A DNA stretch of 64,000 nucleotides from Sphingopyxis sp. H115 (GCF_001468465.1 NZ_LNSA01000020.1:23951-87950), one strand, 5' to 3'; positions 1-8,731 are shown, counted from the first letter of the stretch. Translations and numbers: made by a program. The notes: generated by a model not told the origin, from the letters alone.

Positions 1-401
1 ACGGGTTCGTCGTCGTCGCCGGGCGTCTGCCGGTTGAGCTCGACGCGGCGGAGGATCGCGCGGATGCGCGCGATCACGAGGCGCTGCGAAAAGGGTTTGG
101 CGATATAGTCATCGGCGCCCATCGCAAGGCCGAGCGCCTCGTCGATCTCGTCGTCCTTGCTGGTCAGGAAGATAACGGGAAGCTGGCTTTTTTCGCGCAG
201 GCGGCGCAGCAGTTCGAGCCCGTCCATGCGCGGCATCTTGATATCGAAGACGGCGAGGTCGGGCGGATTGTCGATCAGCGGCTTCAGCGCCGCCTCGCCG
301 TCCGAATAGACGCGCGTCACAAAGCCTTCGGCCTGGAGCGCGATCGACAGCGATTGCAGGATGTTGCGGTCGTCGTCGACCAGCGCGATGGTTGCCGTCA
401 T
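1..401 (-). CDS. chvI: ChvI-type response regulator, N-terminal part (cut by window edge)
   Basis: DNA-binding response regulator of the ChvG/ChvI (ExoS-type) envelope and acid-stress system of alphaproteobacteria. About 133 codons are visible: the whole receiver domain with acidic residues D9-D11, phospho-acceptor D53 in VFDIKMP, T80 and K102 in AKPF. The winged-helix output domain lies beyond the left edge. The ATG at 401 is followed directly by the first receiver strand. The gene is divergent from pckA, an arrangement seen in many alphaproteobacteria, where ChvI also affects pckA expression. The receiver family is certain; the ChvI name rests on sequence style plus this neighbour. Confidence 0.85.
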   Translation of the reverse strand, partial: MTATIALVDDDRNILQSLSIALQAEGFVTRVYSDGEAALKPLIDNPPDLAVFDIKMPRMDGLELLRRLREKSQLPVIFLTSKDDEIDEALGLAMGADDYIAKPFSQRLVIARIRAILRRVELNRQTPGDDDEP

Positions 402-587
402 GCTCTTTCCGTTGGCCGACCTTGATCCGCGGATTAGCCGATCCGTCGCCCAGGGACAACCGCGCACGGTCCATCGCCGATTCACCCTATAATCTTTTGA
501 CCTCGGCGCGCATCCTCGCTAACGCGGCCGGGATTTCGGAATCGACGACCCGTCGGCACCCCATGTTCATGCGGGCCCAAACGCTTT

Positions 588-605
588 TGCATGACATGTG
601 TTGCA
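588..605. promoter_or_regulatory. Candidate operator dyad upstream of pckA
   Basis: An 18-bp dyad of the form TGCA-N2-ACATGT-N2-TGCA lies about 43 bp before the pckA ATG in the divergent chvI/pckA gap. Such a dyad suits a dimeric repressor or activator. ChvI or a carbon-source regulator are candidates, but the sequence does not identify the protein. Confidence 0.4.
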
Positions 606-647
606 TACCTATGCAGAAGGGTCGCGGGCCAAGGAAAGGCGAGAGAG

Positions 648-2249
648 ATGACCAAGGTTGTGATCGGCAGCGACAGCGTCGAAACGCAGGCGGAAGTGGC
701 CGAAAACTGGGGCACCGCACAGCTGGTCGAGGATGCGGTCCGCCACGGCGAAGGCCGCCTCGCCAAGGACGGCCCGCTCGTGGTCGCAACCGGCAAGCAC
801 ACCGGCCGCAGCGCCAAGGACAAGTTCATCGTCCAGGACGATGAAACCCGCGACACCATCTGGTGGGGCAAGACCAACGTCCCCATGACCCCCGATCATT
901 TCGCGGCGCTCAAGGCCGATTTCTTCGCGCACCTCGCCGCGCGTCCGCGCCTTTATCGCCAGCAGCTGTTCGGCGGGTCGCAGCCCGAACACCGCGTCGC
1001 GGTGCAGGTCGTCACCGAATTTGCCTGGCACAGCCAGTTCATTCGCACCTTGCTCTGCCGCCCGACCGCGGCCGAGCTCGCAGGCTTCGCGGCCGAATAT
1101 ACGATCGTCGACCTGCCCAGCTTCCGCGCCGACCCCGCGAAGCATGGCACGCGCAGCGAAACGGTGATCGCGGTCAACTTCACCGAAAAGCTGATCCTGA
1201 TCGGTGGCACGCAATATGCCGGCGAAATGAAGAAGTCGGTGTTCGGCATCCTCAACTATCTGCTCCCGGTGAAGGGCGTGATGCCGATGCACTGTTCGGC
1301 GAATATCGGGCCGAGGGGCGATACTGCAGTCTTTTTCGGCCTGTCGGGCACCGGCAAGACGACGCTGTCGGCCGACGCCAGCCGCACCCTCATCGGCGAC
1401 GACGAGCATGGCTGGTCGGACACCGCGGTCTTCAATTTCGAGGGCGGCTGCTATGCCAAGATGATCCGCCTCTCGTCCGAGGCCGAGCCCGAGATTTTCG
1501 CGACGACCAAGCGCTTCGGCACCGTGCTCGAAAATGTCGTGATGGACCCCGAAACGCGCGAACTCGATTTCGACGACGCGAGCCTCGCCGAGAACAGCCG
1601 CGGCTCGTACCCGATCGACTTCATTCCGAACACGTCGGACCAGAATATGGGGCCGGTGCCGCAGAATATCATCATGCTCACCGCCGATGCCTATGGCGTG
1701 CTGCCCCCGATCGCGAAGCTGACACCGGATCAGGCGATGTATCACTTCCTGTCGGGCTATACCGCGCGCGTCGCCGGGACCGAAATCGGCGTGACCGAGC
1801 CCGAGGCGACCTTCTCGACCTGTTTCGGCGCGCCCTTCATGCCGCGCCACCCGTCGGTTTACGGCAATCTCCTCAAGGACCGCATCGCCAAGGGCGGCGT
1901 CCAGTGCTGGCTGGTCAACACCGGCTGGACTGGCGGCATGGCGACGATGGACGGTATCAAGCGGATGCCGATCAAGGCGACCCGCGCGCTGCTCAACGCC
2001 GCGCTCGACGGCAGCCTGAACGACGCCGAATTCCGCAAGGACCCGAACTTCGGCTTCATGGTTCCCGTCGCGGTCCCGGGCGTCGATTCGGCGCTGCTCG
2101 ATCCGCGCGAGGCCTGGGCCGACAAGGCCGCCTATGATCGCACCGCGCAAACGCTCGTCGGCCAATTCATCGACAATTTCGCGCAATTTGCCAACCATGT
2201 CGACGAAGGCGTCCGCCAGGCTGCACCGCAGGCAGCCGTTGCCGCATAA
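648..2249 (+). CDS. pckA: Phosphoenolpyruvate carboxykinase (ATP)
   Basis: Converts oxaloacetate and ATP to phosphoenolpyruvate, ADP and CO2, the entry step of gluconeogenesis; cytoplasmic. 533 residues, the normal length for the ATP-dependent family. The kinase-1a P-loop GLSGTGKT is at 231-238 and the kinase-2 segment LIGDDEHGW follows at 248-256; HCSAN precedes the loop. The ATG at 648 was chosen because the protein then starts MTKVVIG and is preceded by a purine-rich AAGGAAAGGCGAGAGAG; an upstream in-frame extension from 591 has no family-like sequence. A dyad operator candidate lies in the upstream gap and chvI is divergent. Confidence 0.96.
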   Translation: MTKVVIGSDSVETQAEVAENWGTAQLVEDAVRHGEGRLAKDGPLVVATGKHTGRSAKDKFIVQDDETRDTIWWGKTNVPMTPDHFAALKADFFAHLAARPRLYRQQLFGGSQPEHRVAVQVVTEFAWHSQFIRTLLCRPTAAELAGFAAEYTIVDLPSFRADPAKHGTRSETVIAVNFTEKLILIGGTQYAGEMKKSVFGILNYLLPVKGVMPMHCSANIGPRGDTAVFFGLSGTGKTTLSADASRTLIGDDEHGWSDTAVFNFEGGCYAKMIRLSSEAEPEIFATTKRFGTVLENVVMDPETRELDFDDASLAENSRGSYPIDFIPNTSDQNMGPVPQNIIMLTADAYGVLPPIAKLTPDQAMYHFLSGYTARVAGTEIGVTEPEATFSTCFGAPFMPRHPSVYGNLLKDRIAKGGVQCWLVNTGWTGGMATMDGIKRMPIKATRALLNAALDGSLNDAEFRKDPNFGFMVPVAVPGVDSALLDPREAWADKAAYDRTAQTLVGQFIDNFAQFANHVDEGVRQAAPQAAVAA

Positions 2250-2263
2250 TTGACCCGGATCGC

Positions 2264-2287
2264 TTCCGGGTGGCAGTTCACCCGGAA
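2264..2287. terminator. Hairpin after pckA
   Basis: Perfect 8-bp inverted repeat TTCCGGGT / ACCCGGAA with an 8-nt loop, 14 bp after the pckA stop. There is no clear T-run, and it ends 11 bp before the next ATG. It may be a weak terminator or an mRNA 3'-end stabiliser. Confidence 0.35.
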
Positions 2288-2297
2288 GGACCGGACA

Positions 2298-2747
2298 ATG
2301 ACCATCGATTATTCGCCGCGCCTGTTCGAGCGCGACTCCGACATCCGCGCGCTGGGCGAGGGGCTGCTCGCCTGCGCCTTGCCGCGCGAGGCGTGGACGC
2401 ATGAGGCGCATCTTGCCGCATGCCTGTGGCTGCTCGCCGAGCGCCCCGACATCGACATCGACGCCGACATCGGCACCATCATCCGCCGCTTCAACGAAAG
2501 CGTTGGTGGGGTGAACGACGACCACAATGGCTATCACGACAGCATCACCCGCGCCTATGTCGCGGGGGTCCGGCGCTTCCTGACGGAGACGGCCGAGACC
2601 GGCCTGACCGCGCGCGTCAACGCGCTGCTGCACGCGCCGATGGGCCGCCGCGACTGGCCGCTGCGCTTTTACAGCCGCGAGCGATTATTCTCGGTCGCGG
2701 CGCGGCGGGGGTTTGTCGAGCCGGATCTGGCGCCCTTGCCGGCTTAA
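2298..2747 (+). CDS. Conserved hypothetical protein, 149 aa
   Basis: No function recognised. A soluble, mostly helical 149-residue protein with no signal peptide or membrane segment. A His/Asp-rich stretch in the middle (GGVNDDHNGYHDS) and the WTHEAHLAA segment near residue 35 look conserved and could bind a metal, but this is inference. It starts 48 bp after pckA in the same direction and may be cotranscribed. It overlaps the convergent metalloprotease gene by 4 bp at the stop codons. Confidence 0.75.
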   Translation: MTIDYSPRLFERDSDIRALGEGLLACALPREAWTHEAHLAACLWLLAERPDIDIDADIGTIIRRFNESVGGVNDDHNGYHDSITRAYVAGVRRFLTETAETGLTARVNALLHAPMGRRDWPLRFYSRERLFSVAARRGFVEPDLAPLPA

Positions 2748-3679
2748 AGCGCCATCCCCGGCGTCCATCCGCTTTCTGCCAAGAAGGTGGCGGGATCCCG
2801 CATTTCGATGATCTCGCGCAGCGCCGCCTTCTTGTCGGGCGACCGCGCATAATGCGCCTTAGCAACGCGATAGCCCACCCAATAGCCAAGGTCGCCCGGC
2901 CAGCCATCGCTGCCCTGCTGGTTATAGAGCCAGCGTGACCCGATCGCGACCTGATCCTTTTCGGCCAGGAAGGCGGTTTCCAGCTCGGCCTCGCGGCCCT
3001 TCGTCCATTTGTGGAGCAAGGGGAAACCGACCGAGCCCGAAATCTGTTCGGCGACGAACTCTGCAGCACCTTCGACCAGCGCGGCGTGGAGCACCGTCTC
3101 GTCGCGGCTTTCGGTTTGCGCCAGCGGTTGCTGGGCATGGATATATTCGTGCGCGATGACATGGACGAAGCGATCCTCGTCGTTCGCTTCGATAAATTTG
3201 GCCGAACACAAGGCTTCAAGCCCTACGTACAGCCCCTTGGCGTTGGCCGCTGCGGCGGGCGTACCACGGCTGATCGCAATCGTGATCGGGGGAAATATCG
3301 CTTTCGGGTAGAGTTCCGCCAGTCGGTCGGTCGCCGCGATCAAGCGGCCACGAACATTGCCGAGCGTGTTCGCGCAGCTCCGCGCGTCGCGGTAGAGCTC
3401 GGGCTTGTTGCGCAGCGCTGCCGCGACCCGTTCGGGCGTGATCCGACGCATCGCCATGAACTCGACCAGCCCCGGCGACGGGGTGGCAAGGTAGCGCGCG
3501 GCAAGCGCGTCGGGGTCCGATGCGAATTTCGGATCGTCGTAGAGCGCAAAGAAACGCTCGACGTCGGAGGTTTCGATCACCACGCGCGGCGTCGCGGCGG
3601 GGGAAGCCGAGGCTTGGGCTACCGCGGCGGCGGTTAGGGCCGCCACAAGCGCAACGGCCGTGGTCGCGCGGCGGCTCAT
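2744..3679 (-). CDS. Exported DUF2268-like zinc metalloprotease
   Basis: Predicted secreted or periplasmic zinc peptidase; substrate unknown. 311 residues. The N-terminus (SRRATTAVALVAALTAAAV) is a signal peptide ending near residue 26. The zinc-binding HEYIH motif is at 177-181, with a downstream EGAAEF glutamate at 203 as likely third ligand, the pattern of DUF2268 putative proteases. RBS GGGAG lies 8 bp before the ATG. The start overlaps the stop of the upstream DUF885 gene by 4 bp (ATGA), so the two putative metallopeptidases are translationally coupled. The motif is certain, the exact family less so. Confidence 0.8.
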   Translation of the reverse strand: MSRRATTAVALVAALTAAAVAQASASPAATPRVVIETSDVERFFALYDDPKFASDPDALAARYLATPSPGLVEFMAMRRITPERVAAALRNKPELYRDARSCANTLGNVRGRLIAATDRLAELYPKAIFPPITIAISRGTPAAAANAKGLYVGLEALCSAKFIEANDEDRFVHVIAHEYIHAQQPLAQTESRDETVLHAALVEGAAEFVAEQISGSVGFPLLHKWTKGREAELETAFLAEKDQVAIGSRWLYNQQGSDGWPGDLGYWVGYRVAKAHYARSPDKKAALREIIEMRDPATFLAESGWTPGMAL

Positions 3680-5520
3680 GCTTTCGTCTCCCGAATATAT
3701 TCGGCGACATTCTGCGCCAGCACGTCGAGCGGGACGTTGCCGCCCTTGACCACGACATCGTCGAAATCCCTGAGGTCGTATTTTACGCCCAGCGCCTTTT
3801 GCGCCAAGCCGCGCTGCCGGACAATCTCGCTGTGCCCGACCTTGTAGCCGCACGCCTGCCCGGCCCAGCTGCAATAGCGGTCGACCTCGCTGGCGACTTC
3901 GAGCGGGTTCGAGCCGTTTTCCTTGACGAAAAACTCGACGCCCTGCTCGCGCGTCCAGCGCTTTGCATGGAGGCCGGTGTCGACGACAAGGCGGCAGGCG
4001 CGAAAGGCGAGCGACTGGAGATAGCCGAGCCGTCCGACCTCGAAATCGTCGTAGAGGCCGAGCTCGTCGGCAAGCTGCTCGGCATAGAGCGCCCACCCTT
4101 CGGAATAGGCGTTGAACGCCAGCATCGTGCGAATGAGCGGCATCTGGTTGGCATATTCGCCCTGCCACACATGCCCCGGAATCGCTTCGTGCATCGTCAG
4201 GTCGGGGAGCGAATATTTGCTGTGCAATTCGGTGGTGCGCAGGTTGATCCAGAATTTGCCCGGCACCGTCCCGTCGATCGACCCCGCACCGCCATAGGCT
4301 GCGGGCGCACCAGGCTCCTCGGCGAGCGGCAGGCGCTTCACCTCGACATTGCCCTTGACCAAGGTACGGAACGCGCGCGGTAACTCTGCGCGGATCTTGC
4401 CGAGCCAGGTCTGGATATAGGCGTGGATTTCGGCGCGGCCGGCATCATTGTCGGGGAATTTGAAGCGCGGATCCTTGGCGAGCGCGTTCATCCGGTCGCC
4501 GACCGAACCCTGCGTATAGCCCAGTTTCTTCAGGATCGGGTCCATCCGTCCGTGCAGTTCGGCCAGCTCGTCGCGGCCCATTTGGTGGACCTCTTCGGGC
4601 GTCATCCGGGTCGTCGTCGAGGCGCGCAGCCCCCACGCATACCATTCGTCGCCGCCGGGGCGCGCCCACAGGCCCGCGTCCATCGTCGCTTTGGGTCGCT
4701 GGGCCGTCAATTCCGCAAGCTGGCGTTCGAGCGCGGCGACGACCGGGCCCTGCACGATCTTTGCCGAGCGGGCGTTCCAGTCGCCCCCGATCTTCGCCTC
4801 GCCGGTGCGGCGGACGAGGCTTTCGACCATCGATCCGCCGCCCTTGGCGTCGGCGATTGTCGCTTCCATCTGCTTGACCGCCTTGTCGATAAGGAAGGCG
4901 GGCGCGATCAGGCCCTGGCCGCCCGCGGCTTTCAGCCGTTCGGTCTCGCCGTCGAGTACGCCGGGAAAGGCGTTGAGGCGCGAGAGATAGGCTTCGGCAT
5001 CGGCCGACGTCTTCACCGGATGGTCGCTGTCGAGGAACTTCGGAATGTCGAGATAGGCGCCGACATTCTGGATCACGACATAGGGCATGTTGCGCCACCC
5101 GCCGACCGCGACGTCGCCATAGGGCAGAGCAAAGCCGTCGAGCGCGACACCATAGGCGCTTTCGACGACCGAAAGGCTGGTGCGCGTGCTGTGGTCGAGC
5201 CCGGCCTTGTTGAACGCGCGCACGCGCGCGATGTCGGCCTTCAGCGTGTCGACCACGGCCTTCTGCCCCGCCGCCGAGCGGTCGCCAAGCTTGCCACGTT
5301 CCGCGGCGCGCGCGCCGGTGTCGATGCCGAGCGAGGTGGCGCCCTCGGGCGAGAGGGCGAGAAGATTGTCGGCGATCGAATCGAGCAAGGCATGCGCGCC
5401 GGTCTTTGCGGGGCCTTGCAGCGCGGCAGCTGGGCCGGAGAGCGCCAGGCCGGCGGTTCCTGCGCCGAGCGTGGCGAGCGTCTGACGGCGGCTGACGGGG
5501 ATGGAAAGCGGATGTTGCAC
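3676..5520 (-). CDS. DUF885 family protein, Tat-exported putative metallopeptidase
   Basis: 614-residue member of the DUF885 family, often annotated as lipoprotein or M2/M3-like peptidase. It carries the family zinc motif HEAIPGH at 444-450. The N-terminus SRRQTLATLGAGTAGLALSG is a twin-arginine signal, so the folded protein should reach the periplasm. The start is GTG (5520 on the minus strand) behind a good AGGGAG at 6-bp spacing; a start further downstream would remove the Tat signal. It is coupled to the DUF2268-like gene through a 4-bp ATGA overlap. Substrate unknown. Confidence 0.88.
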   Translation of the reverse strand: MQHPLSIPVSRRQTLATLGAGTAGLALSGPAAALQGPAKTGAHALLDSIADNLLALSPEGATSLGIDTGARAAERGKLGDRSAAGQKAVVDTLKADIARVRAFNKAGLDHSTRTSLSVVESAYGVALDGFALPYGDVAVGGWRNMPYVVIQNVGAYLDIPKFLDSDHPVKTSADAEAYLSRLNAFPGVLDGETERLKAAGGQGLIAPAFLIDKAVKQMEATIADAKGGGSMVESLVRRTGEAKIGGDWNARSAKIVQGPVVAALERQLAELTAQRPKATMDAGLWARPGGDEWYAWGLRASTTTRMTPEEVHQMGRDELAELHGRMDPILKKLGYTQGSVGDRMNALAKDPRFKFPDNDAGRAEIHAYIQTWLGKIRAELPRAFRTLVKGNVEVKRLPLAEEPGAPAAYGGAGSIDGTVPGKFWINLRTTELHSKYSLPDLTMHEAIPGHVWQGEYANQMPLIRTMLAFNAYSEGWALYAEQLADELGLYDDFEVGRLGYLQSLAFRACRLVVDTGLHAKRWTREQGVEFFVKENGSNPLEVASEVDRYCSWAGQACGYKVGHSEIVRQRGLAQKALGVKYDLRDFDDVVVKGGNVPLDVLAQNVAEYIRETKA

Positions 5521-5644
5521 TGGCGGCTCCCTGCGACTTGTTTCTGTTGAAACCTGTCTAGGGACGCGTGCGTCGCGGTCAACGAAAAGGGGCCGGGAAA
5601 GCCTGCGCGCCCCTGGCCCCTCGTCGAAATTTATCGGCTTTTTG

Positions 5645-6043
5645 TCAGTCGGTAAGGTCGGCGGGGACTTTGCCGCCGTTGGCGGCCAGCTCGCGCATCA
5701 CGGCCTTGTGCAGCCAGATGTTCATCTCGGCGCTGCCGTCGAGTTCGCCGGTATAGCCGAGTTCCTGCGCTAGTTCCTTGCGGTTGGCGAGGCTCGAATC
5801 GATGCCGAGCAGCTTCATCAGGTCGACGATCGACGTGCGCCAGTTGAGATCCTGTCCGGCGTTCGCCGCCTCGGCGGTGAGGATCGCATCGACATCGACC
5901 GGAGCGGCGGTCGCGGACGCCATCGCCTGCGTCGCGGCGTCGAGCGCGCTGCCGACGGGGCTGGGGGCTGCGGGCGCCGCGGGTTCCGCGGCGACCGCCT
6001 TCTTGCCGAAGATGGCGTCCTTGATCTTGCCGAAAATGCTCAT
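5645..6043 (-). CDS. DUF3597 domain protein
   Basis: 132 residues: a short start MSIFGKIKDAIFGKK, an Ala/Pro linker (about 17-45), then a compact helical DUF3597 domain containing WRTSIVDLMKLLGID and a C-terminal NIWLHKAVMREL segment. The family has unknown function and is often near or fused to LysM proteins. The ATG at 6043 gives the canonical family start; longer in-frame sequence upstream is not protein-like. It is separated from its neighbours and probably monocistronic. Confidence 0.85.
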   Translation of the reverse strand: MSIFGKIKDAIFGKKAVAAEPAAPAAPSPVGSALDAATQAMASATAAPVDVDAILTAEAANAGQDLNWRTSIVDLMKLLGIDSSLANRKELAQELGYTGELDGSAEMNIWLHKAVMRELAANGGKVPADLTD

Positions 6044-6162
6044 TGTCTTGGCTCCCACTAGATGCGGCCCGGCCCGGGGGCGAGTCGAACGACCGCAGGC
6101 TAGGACTATGCATTTGAAAATGACAGTCAAATGAACGGCTCGTCCTCGGCCCGCACCCTGCT

Positions 6163-6209
6163 ATACTCCCGTTGCGGGTACGGTTCGCCCCGTACCGGAG
6201 TGGGAGTAT
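6163..6209. promoter_or_regulatory. 47-bp nested palindrome just before the DUF937 gene
   Basis: Two nested inverted repeats share almost the same centre: ATACTCCC / GGGAGTAT outside and GGTACGG / CCGTACC inside, ending 6 bp before the ATG at 6216. The right outer arm supplies the GGGAG Shine-Dalgarno. In RNA the structure would hide the RBS, so an operator or a translational control hairpin are both possible. Confidence 0.4.
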
Positions 6210-6215
6210 GACAGC

Positions 6216-6818
6216 ATGAACCTGACCGACATATTGGCGCAAGCCGGCGGCATCGAATCGATGGCGAAAGAGCTGGGCATCCCGCCCGCGATGGCCAAGC
6301 AGGGCGCCGACGCTTTGCTTCCCGCGATTCTCGGCGGGTTCAAGAAACAGGCCCAATCGGGTGGCGGGATCGAGGGGCTCGGCGGGCTTCTCGGCCAGCT
6401 CGGCGGTGGCGGGCTGCTCGATTCGGTGCTGGGGCCGCAGCCGACGCCGGTCGAACAGGGCAATGACGTGCTCGGGCAGATTTTCGGGTCGAAGGACGTC
6501 AGCCGGACAGTCGCGGGGCAGGCAGCGACGCAAACGGGGATCGATTCAGGCATCCTCAAACAGATGCTGCCGATCCTCGCGATGATGGTCGCGGGTTATA
6601 TGGCGAAGCAGGGCGGGCAGTCCGGCGAGGGCGGCGGGCTTTCGGGCGGTCTGGGCGGGATGCTCGGCAATGTGCTCGGCGGCGCGCTGGGCGGCGGTAC
6701 CGCGCCCTCGGCAGGTGGTCTCGGCGGCCTTGGCGGCCTGGGAAAGATGCTCGACATGGACGGCGACGGTAACCCGCTCGACGATATCATGGGCATGGTG
6801 AACAAGATGCGCGGATAG
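6216..6818 (+). CDS. DUF937 domain protein
   Basis: 200 residues with the DUF937 pattern: an N-terminal domain (GGIESMAKELGIPPAMAKQ, then LLPAILGGFKKQ) followed by long Gly/Leu-rich segments (about 46-70 and 135-180), then MDGDGNPLDDIMGMV at the C-terminus. The repeated short helical motif is typical of this family; its function is unknown, and some members relate to YidB-like proteins. The acidic DGDGNPLDD looks like a dockerin/EF-hand-style calcium loop, which is only a resemblance. The RBS lies inside the right arm of the preceding palindrome. Confidence 0.85.
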   Translation: MNLTDILAQAGGIESMAKELGIPPAMAKQGADALLPAILGGFKKQAQSGGGIEGLGGLLGQLGGGGLLDSVLGPQPTPVEQGNDVLGQIFGSKDVSRTVAGQAATQTGIDSGILKQMLPILAMMVAGYMAKQGGQSGEGGGLSGGLGGMLGNVLGGALGGGTAPSAGGLGGLGGLGKMLDMDGDGNPLDDIMGMVNKMRG

Positions 6819-6850
6819 GTGGCGTCCCCTCCCGCAAGGGAGGGACGCGC

Positions 6851-7459
6851 TTACGCCGCCATCAGGCGCAATTCCTCGCGGAAATCCTCGTCCACCCCGA
6901 TGCGGCTTCGCATCGGGGTGACACCAGCATCGGCATCGGCATCGCCTTCCTCGAACAGCGCGCACGCCGCCTCGCCGCCGCGCGCGAGGCTGTAACGCTG
7001 CGCGACCTTGCCGGTCGGGCGAAAACCGAGCTTGCGCAGCACCGCGCCCGATGCGGGATTGTCGATGAAGTGCCCCGCCGACAGTTTCGGCAGGTTCATC
7101 GCACGCGCGATGTGGAGCAGCTGGCGTCCGGCCTCGGTCGCAAAACCGAGACCCCAATAGGGGCGCGCGATCCAATAACCCATTTCGGGGGCGCCCTCCA
7201 AATCGGCGTCAGGGCTCGGCGAAATGCCGCAGCCGCCGACAAGGCGCGGTGCGCCACCGGTGCGGGCGAAAATCAGGAAACGCGGCTGATCGGGGTCGAT
7301 CGGCTTGCTGAGGAATTCCTGCGCCTGCGCCTCGCCATAGGGCCAGGGGGCGGTCGCAAGGTTGCGGACCACCGCCTCTTCGCCGATGGCGCGGGCGAGC
7401 GCGGGGGCGTCTTCCAGCCAGCCGGGCCGCAGCAACAGTCTTTCGGTACGCGCGAACAT
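6851..7459 (-). CDS. GNAT family N-acetyltransferase (RimJ/RimL-like)
   Basis: 202 residues. The start TERLLLRPGWLEDAPAL and the later EMGYWIARPYWGLGFATEA and NPASGAVLRKLGF are the classical motifs of the RimJ/RimL-type GNAT branch, which acetylates N-termini or amino groups with acetyl-CoA. The ATG at 7459 was chosen for the family-like start and a GGGAG upstream. The gene follows rplU-rpmA, where many alphaproteobacteria carry a GNAT gene before obgE; obgE is absent here. The last about 25 residues are odd: an Asp-Ala repeat, then a peptide encoded by a 28-bp palindrome. Confidence 0.88.
   Translation of the reverse strand: MFARTERLLLRPGWLEDAPALARAIGEEAVVRNLATAPWPYGEAQAQEFLSKPIDPDQPRFLIFARTGGAPRLVGGCGISPSPDADLEGAPEMGYWIARPYWGLGFATEAGRQLLHIARAMNLPKLSAGHFIDNPASGAVLRKLGFRPTGKVAQRYSLARGGEAACALFEEGDADADAGVTPMRSRIGVDEDFREELRLMAA
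6893..6920. repeat. Palindromic element inside the GNAT reading frame
   Basis: Perfect 12-bp inverted repeat CACCCCGATGCG / CGCATCGGGGTG with a 4-nt loop, located in the C-terminal codons of the GNAT gene and translated as TPMRSRIGV. It resembles a REP half-element and lies next to a GCATCG tandem repeat encoding Asp-Ala-Asp-Ala. Confidence 0.6.
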
Positions 7460-7585
7460 TCTTCTAACTCCCAATGCCTGTCGCCATGGCGCCAGATGGT
7501 GACGCTTTGACGACATTCGATATCGAGGGAGATGGATGGCCCCGTTTTCGCGCCCGATCGTCTCAAGTGACGGATTTCGAGCAAG

Positions 7586-7620
7586 AAAAAAGGGAGTCCG
7601 GGGTGACCCGTCTCCCTCTT
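7586..7620 (-). terminator. Intrinsic terminator downstream of rpmA
   Basis: GGGAG...CTCCC stem extended by an inner CGGG-GTGA-CCCG hairpin, followed on the minus strand by a T-run (plus-strand AAAAAA at 7586-7591). It lies about 80 bp after the rpmA stop and fits termination of rplU-rpmA before the GNAT gene. Confidence 0.6.
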
Positions 7621-7699
7621 TTCGAACCTTGTTTCCGCTTGAGGCGGAAAGGACAGCTCCGGGTCATCCCTTGGATGGACGACCCTTTGGCGATCGTCC

Positions 7700-7969
7700 T
7701 TATTCGGCGGCTTCGGCCATCATGTCGACCGATACATATTTGCGGCCGAGCTTGCCGTCATGGAATCGGACGCGGCCGTCCGCGGTCGCGAACAGCGTGT
7801 GGTCCTTGCCCATGCCAACGTTGACACCCGGGTAAACCTTGGTGCCGCGCTGGCGCACGATAATGTTGCCGCCGATCACTTCCTGACCACCGAACTTCTT
7901 CACGCCAAGGCGGCGGCCGGCTGAGTCGCGACCGTTGCGCGAAGAACCGCCTGCTTTCTTATGTGCCAT
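7700..7969 (-). CDS. rpmA: 50S ribosomal protein L27
   Basis: 89 residues of standard length starting [16 protein letters not shown], the conserved L27 N-terminus that reaches the peptidyl-transferase centre. [11 protein letters not shown] and [14 protein letters not shown] follow as expected. There is no N-terminal extension of the processed type. It lies 48 bp after rplU as a two-gene unit and is followed by an intrinsic terminator. Confidence 0.98.
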   Translation of the reverse strand: MAHKKAGGSSRNGRDSAGRRLGVKKFGGQEVIGGNIIVRQRGTKVYPGVNVGMGKDHTLFATADGRVRFHDGKLGRKYVSVDMMAEAAE

Positions 7970-8017
7970 GACTGATGCTCCTTAATTCGTTCGAGGGGCC
8001 GAGCCGCGTTACCGCGC

Positions 8018-8506
8018 TCAGGCGTCCTTCTTGGGGGCTGCCTTCTTGGCAGCGGGCTTCTTTTCGGCGGCTTCGGCCTTGGGGGCGGCTTCCTTCTTGG
8101 GAGCGGCGGCCTTCTTCGGCGCAGCTTCCTTCGCGGGAGCAGCCTTGGCTTCGGCGGGAGCAGCTTCGGTCTTCGGAGCGGCTTCCTTCTTCGGCGCGGC
8201 CTTCTTTGCGTCGCCGACGGCGAGGATGCGCAGCAGCGTCAACGACTGGCGATGACCGTTGCGGCGGCGGTAGTTGTGCCGGCGGCGCTTCTTGAAGACG
8301 ATGACCTTTTCGCCGCGCGTCTGGGCGATGATCTCGGCCGAAACGACGAGGCCTTCGGCGCTCTTCACTTCGCCGCCGTCGCCGGCCAGCAGGATGTCAC
8401 CGAGCGACACGGTGTCGCCAGCTTCCCCGTCGATCTTCTCAACGGCGATCTTGTCTCCAGCGGCGACGCGATACTGCTTGCCGCCCGTGCGCACGATTGC
8501 GAACAT
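8018..8506 (-). CDS. rplU: 50S ribosomal protein L21 with long Lys/Ala tail
   Basis: 162 residues; usual L21 is about 100. The core (1 to about 100) holds [14 protein letters not shown] at the start and [16 protein letters not shown], the signature region binding 23S rRNA. From about residue 100 an extra tail of some 60 residues consists almost only of Ala, Lys, Pro and Glu ([19 protein letters not shown] style repeats), so it is basic and disordered. Such tails occur in alphaproteobacterial L21. First gene of rplU-rpmA. Confidence 0.97.
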   Translation of the reverse strand: MFAIVRTGGKQYRVAAGDKIAVEKIDGEAGDTVSLGDILLAGDGGEVKSAEGLVVSAEIIAQTRGEKVIVFKKRRRHNYRRRNGHRQSLTLLRILAVGDAKKAAPKKEAAPKTEAAPAEAKAAPAKEAAPKKAAAPKKEAAPKAEAAEKKPAAKKAAPKKDA

Positions 8507-8731
8507 GGTCTTCCATCCAATCAGAAACTAAAACACCCGCGCTGCCAGTCACCCGCCAAAGCAGGCGATTTTTCCGGCATGCGGGAAAGTCAGCGCCACT
8601 AGCGAGCCAGGGGCGCGCTGTCAACCGCATATTTCCGCGCTTTTTGCGGTTTTGTCACGGGCGGAGCAATCGGACGGCGCTGCGCCCCGATTCGCGCTTG
8701 CTGCCCGGGCTTGCCGCCCATATCAGGAGCC

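Noticed and set aside
609..2633. 674-codon open frame antisense to pckA
   Set aside because: Long open antisense frames are expected in high-GC genes with strong third-position bias. The translation has no protein family character and pckA is certain.
4423..5550. 375-codon open frame antisense to the DUF885 gene
   Set aside because: The opposite strand has Tat signal and zinc motif; this frame has neither RBS nor family signature.
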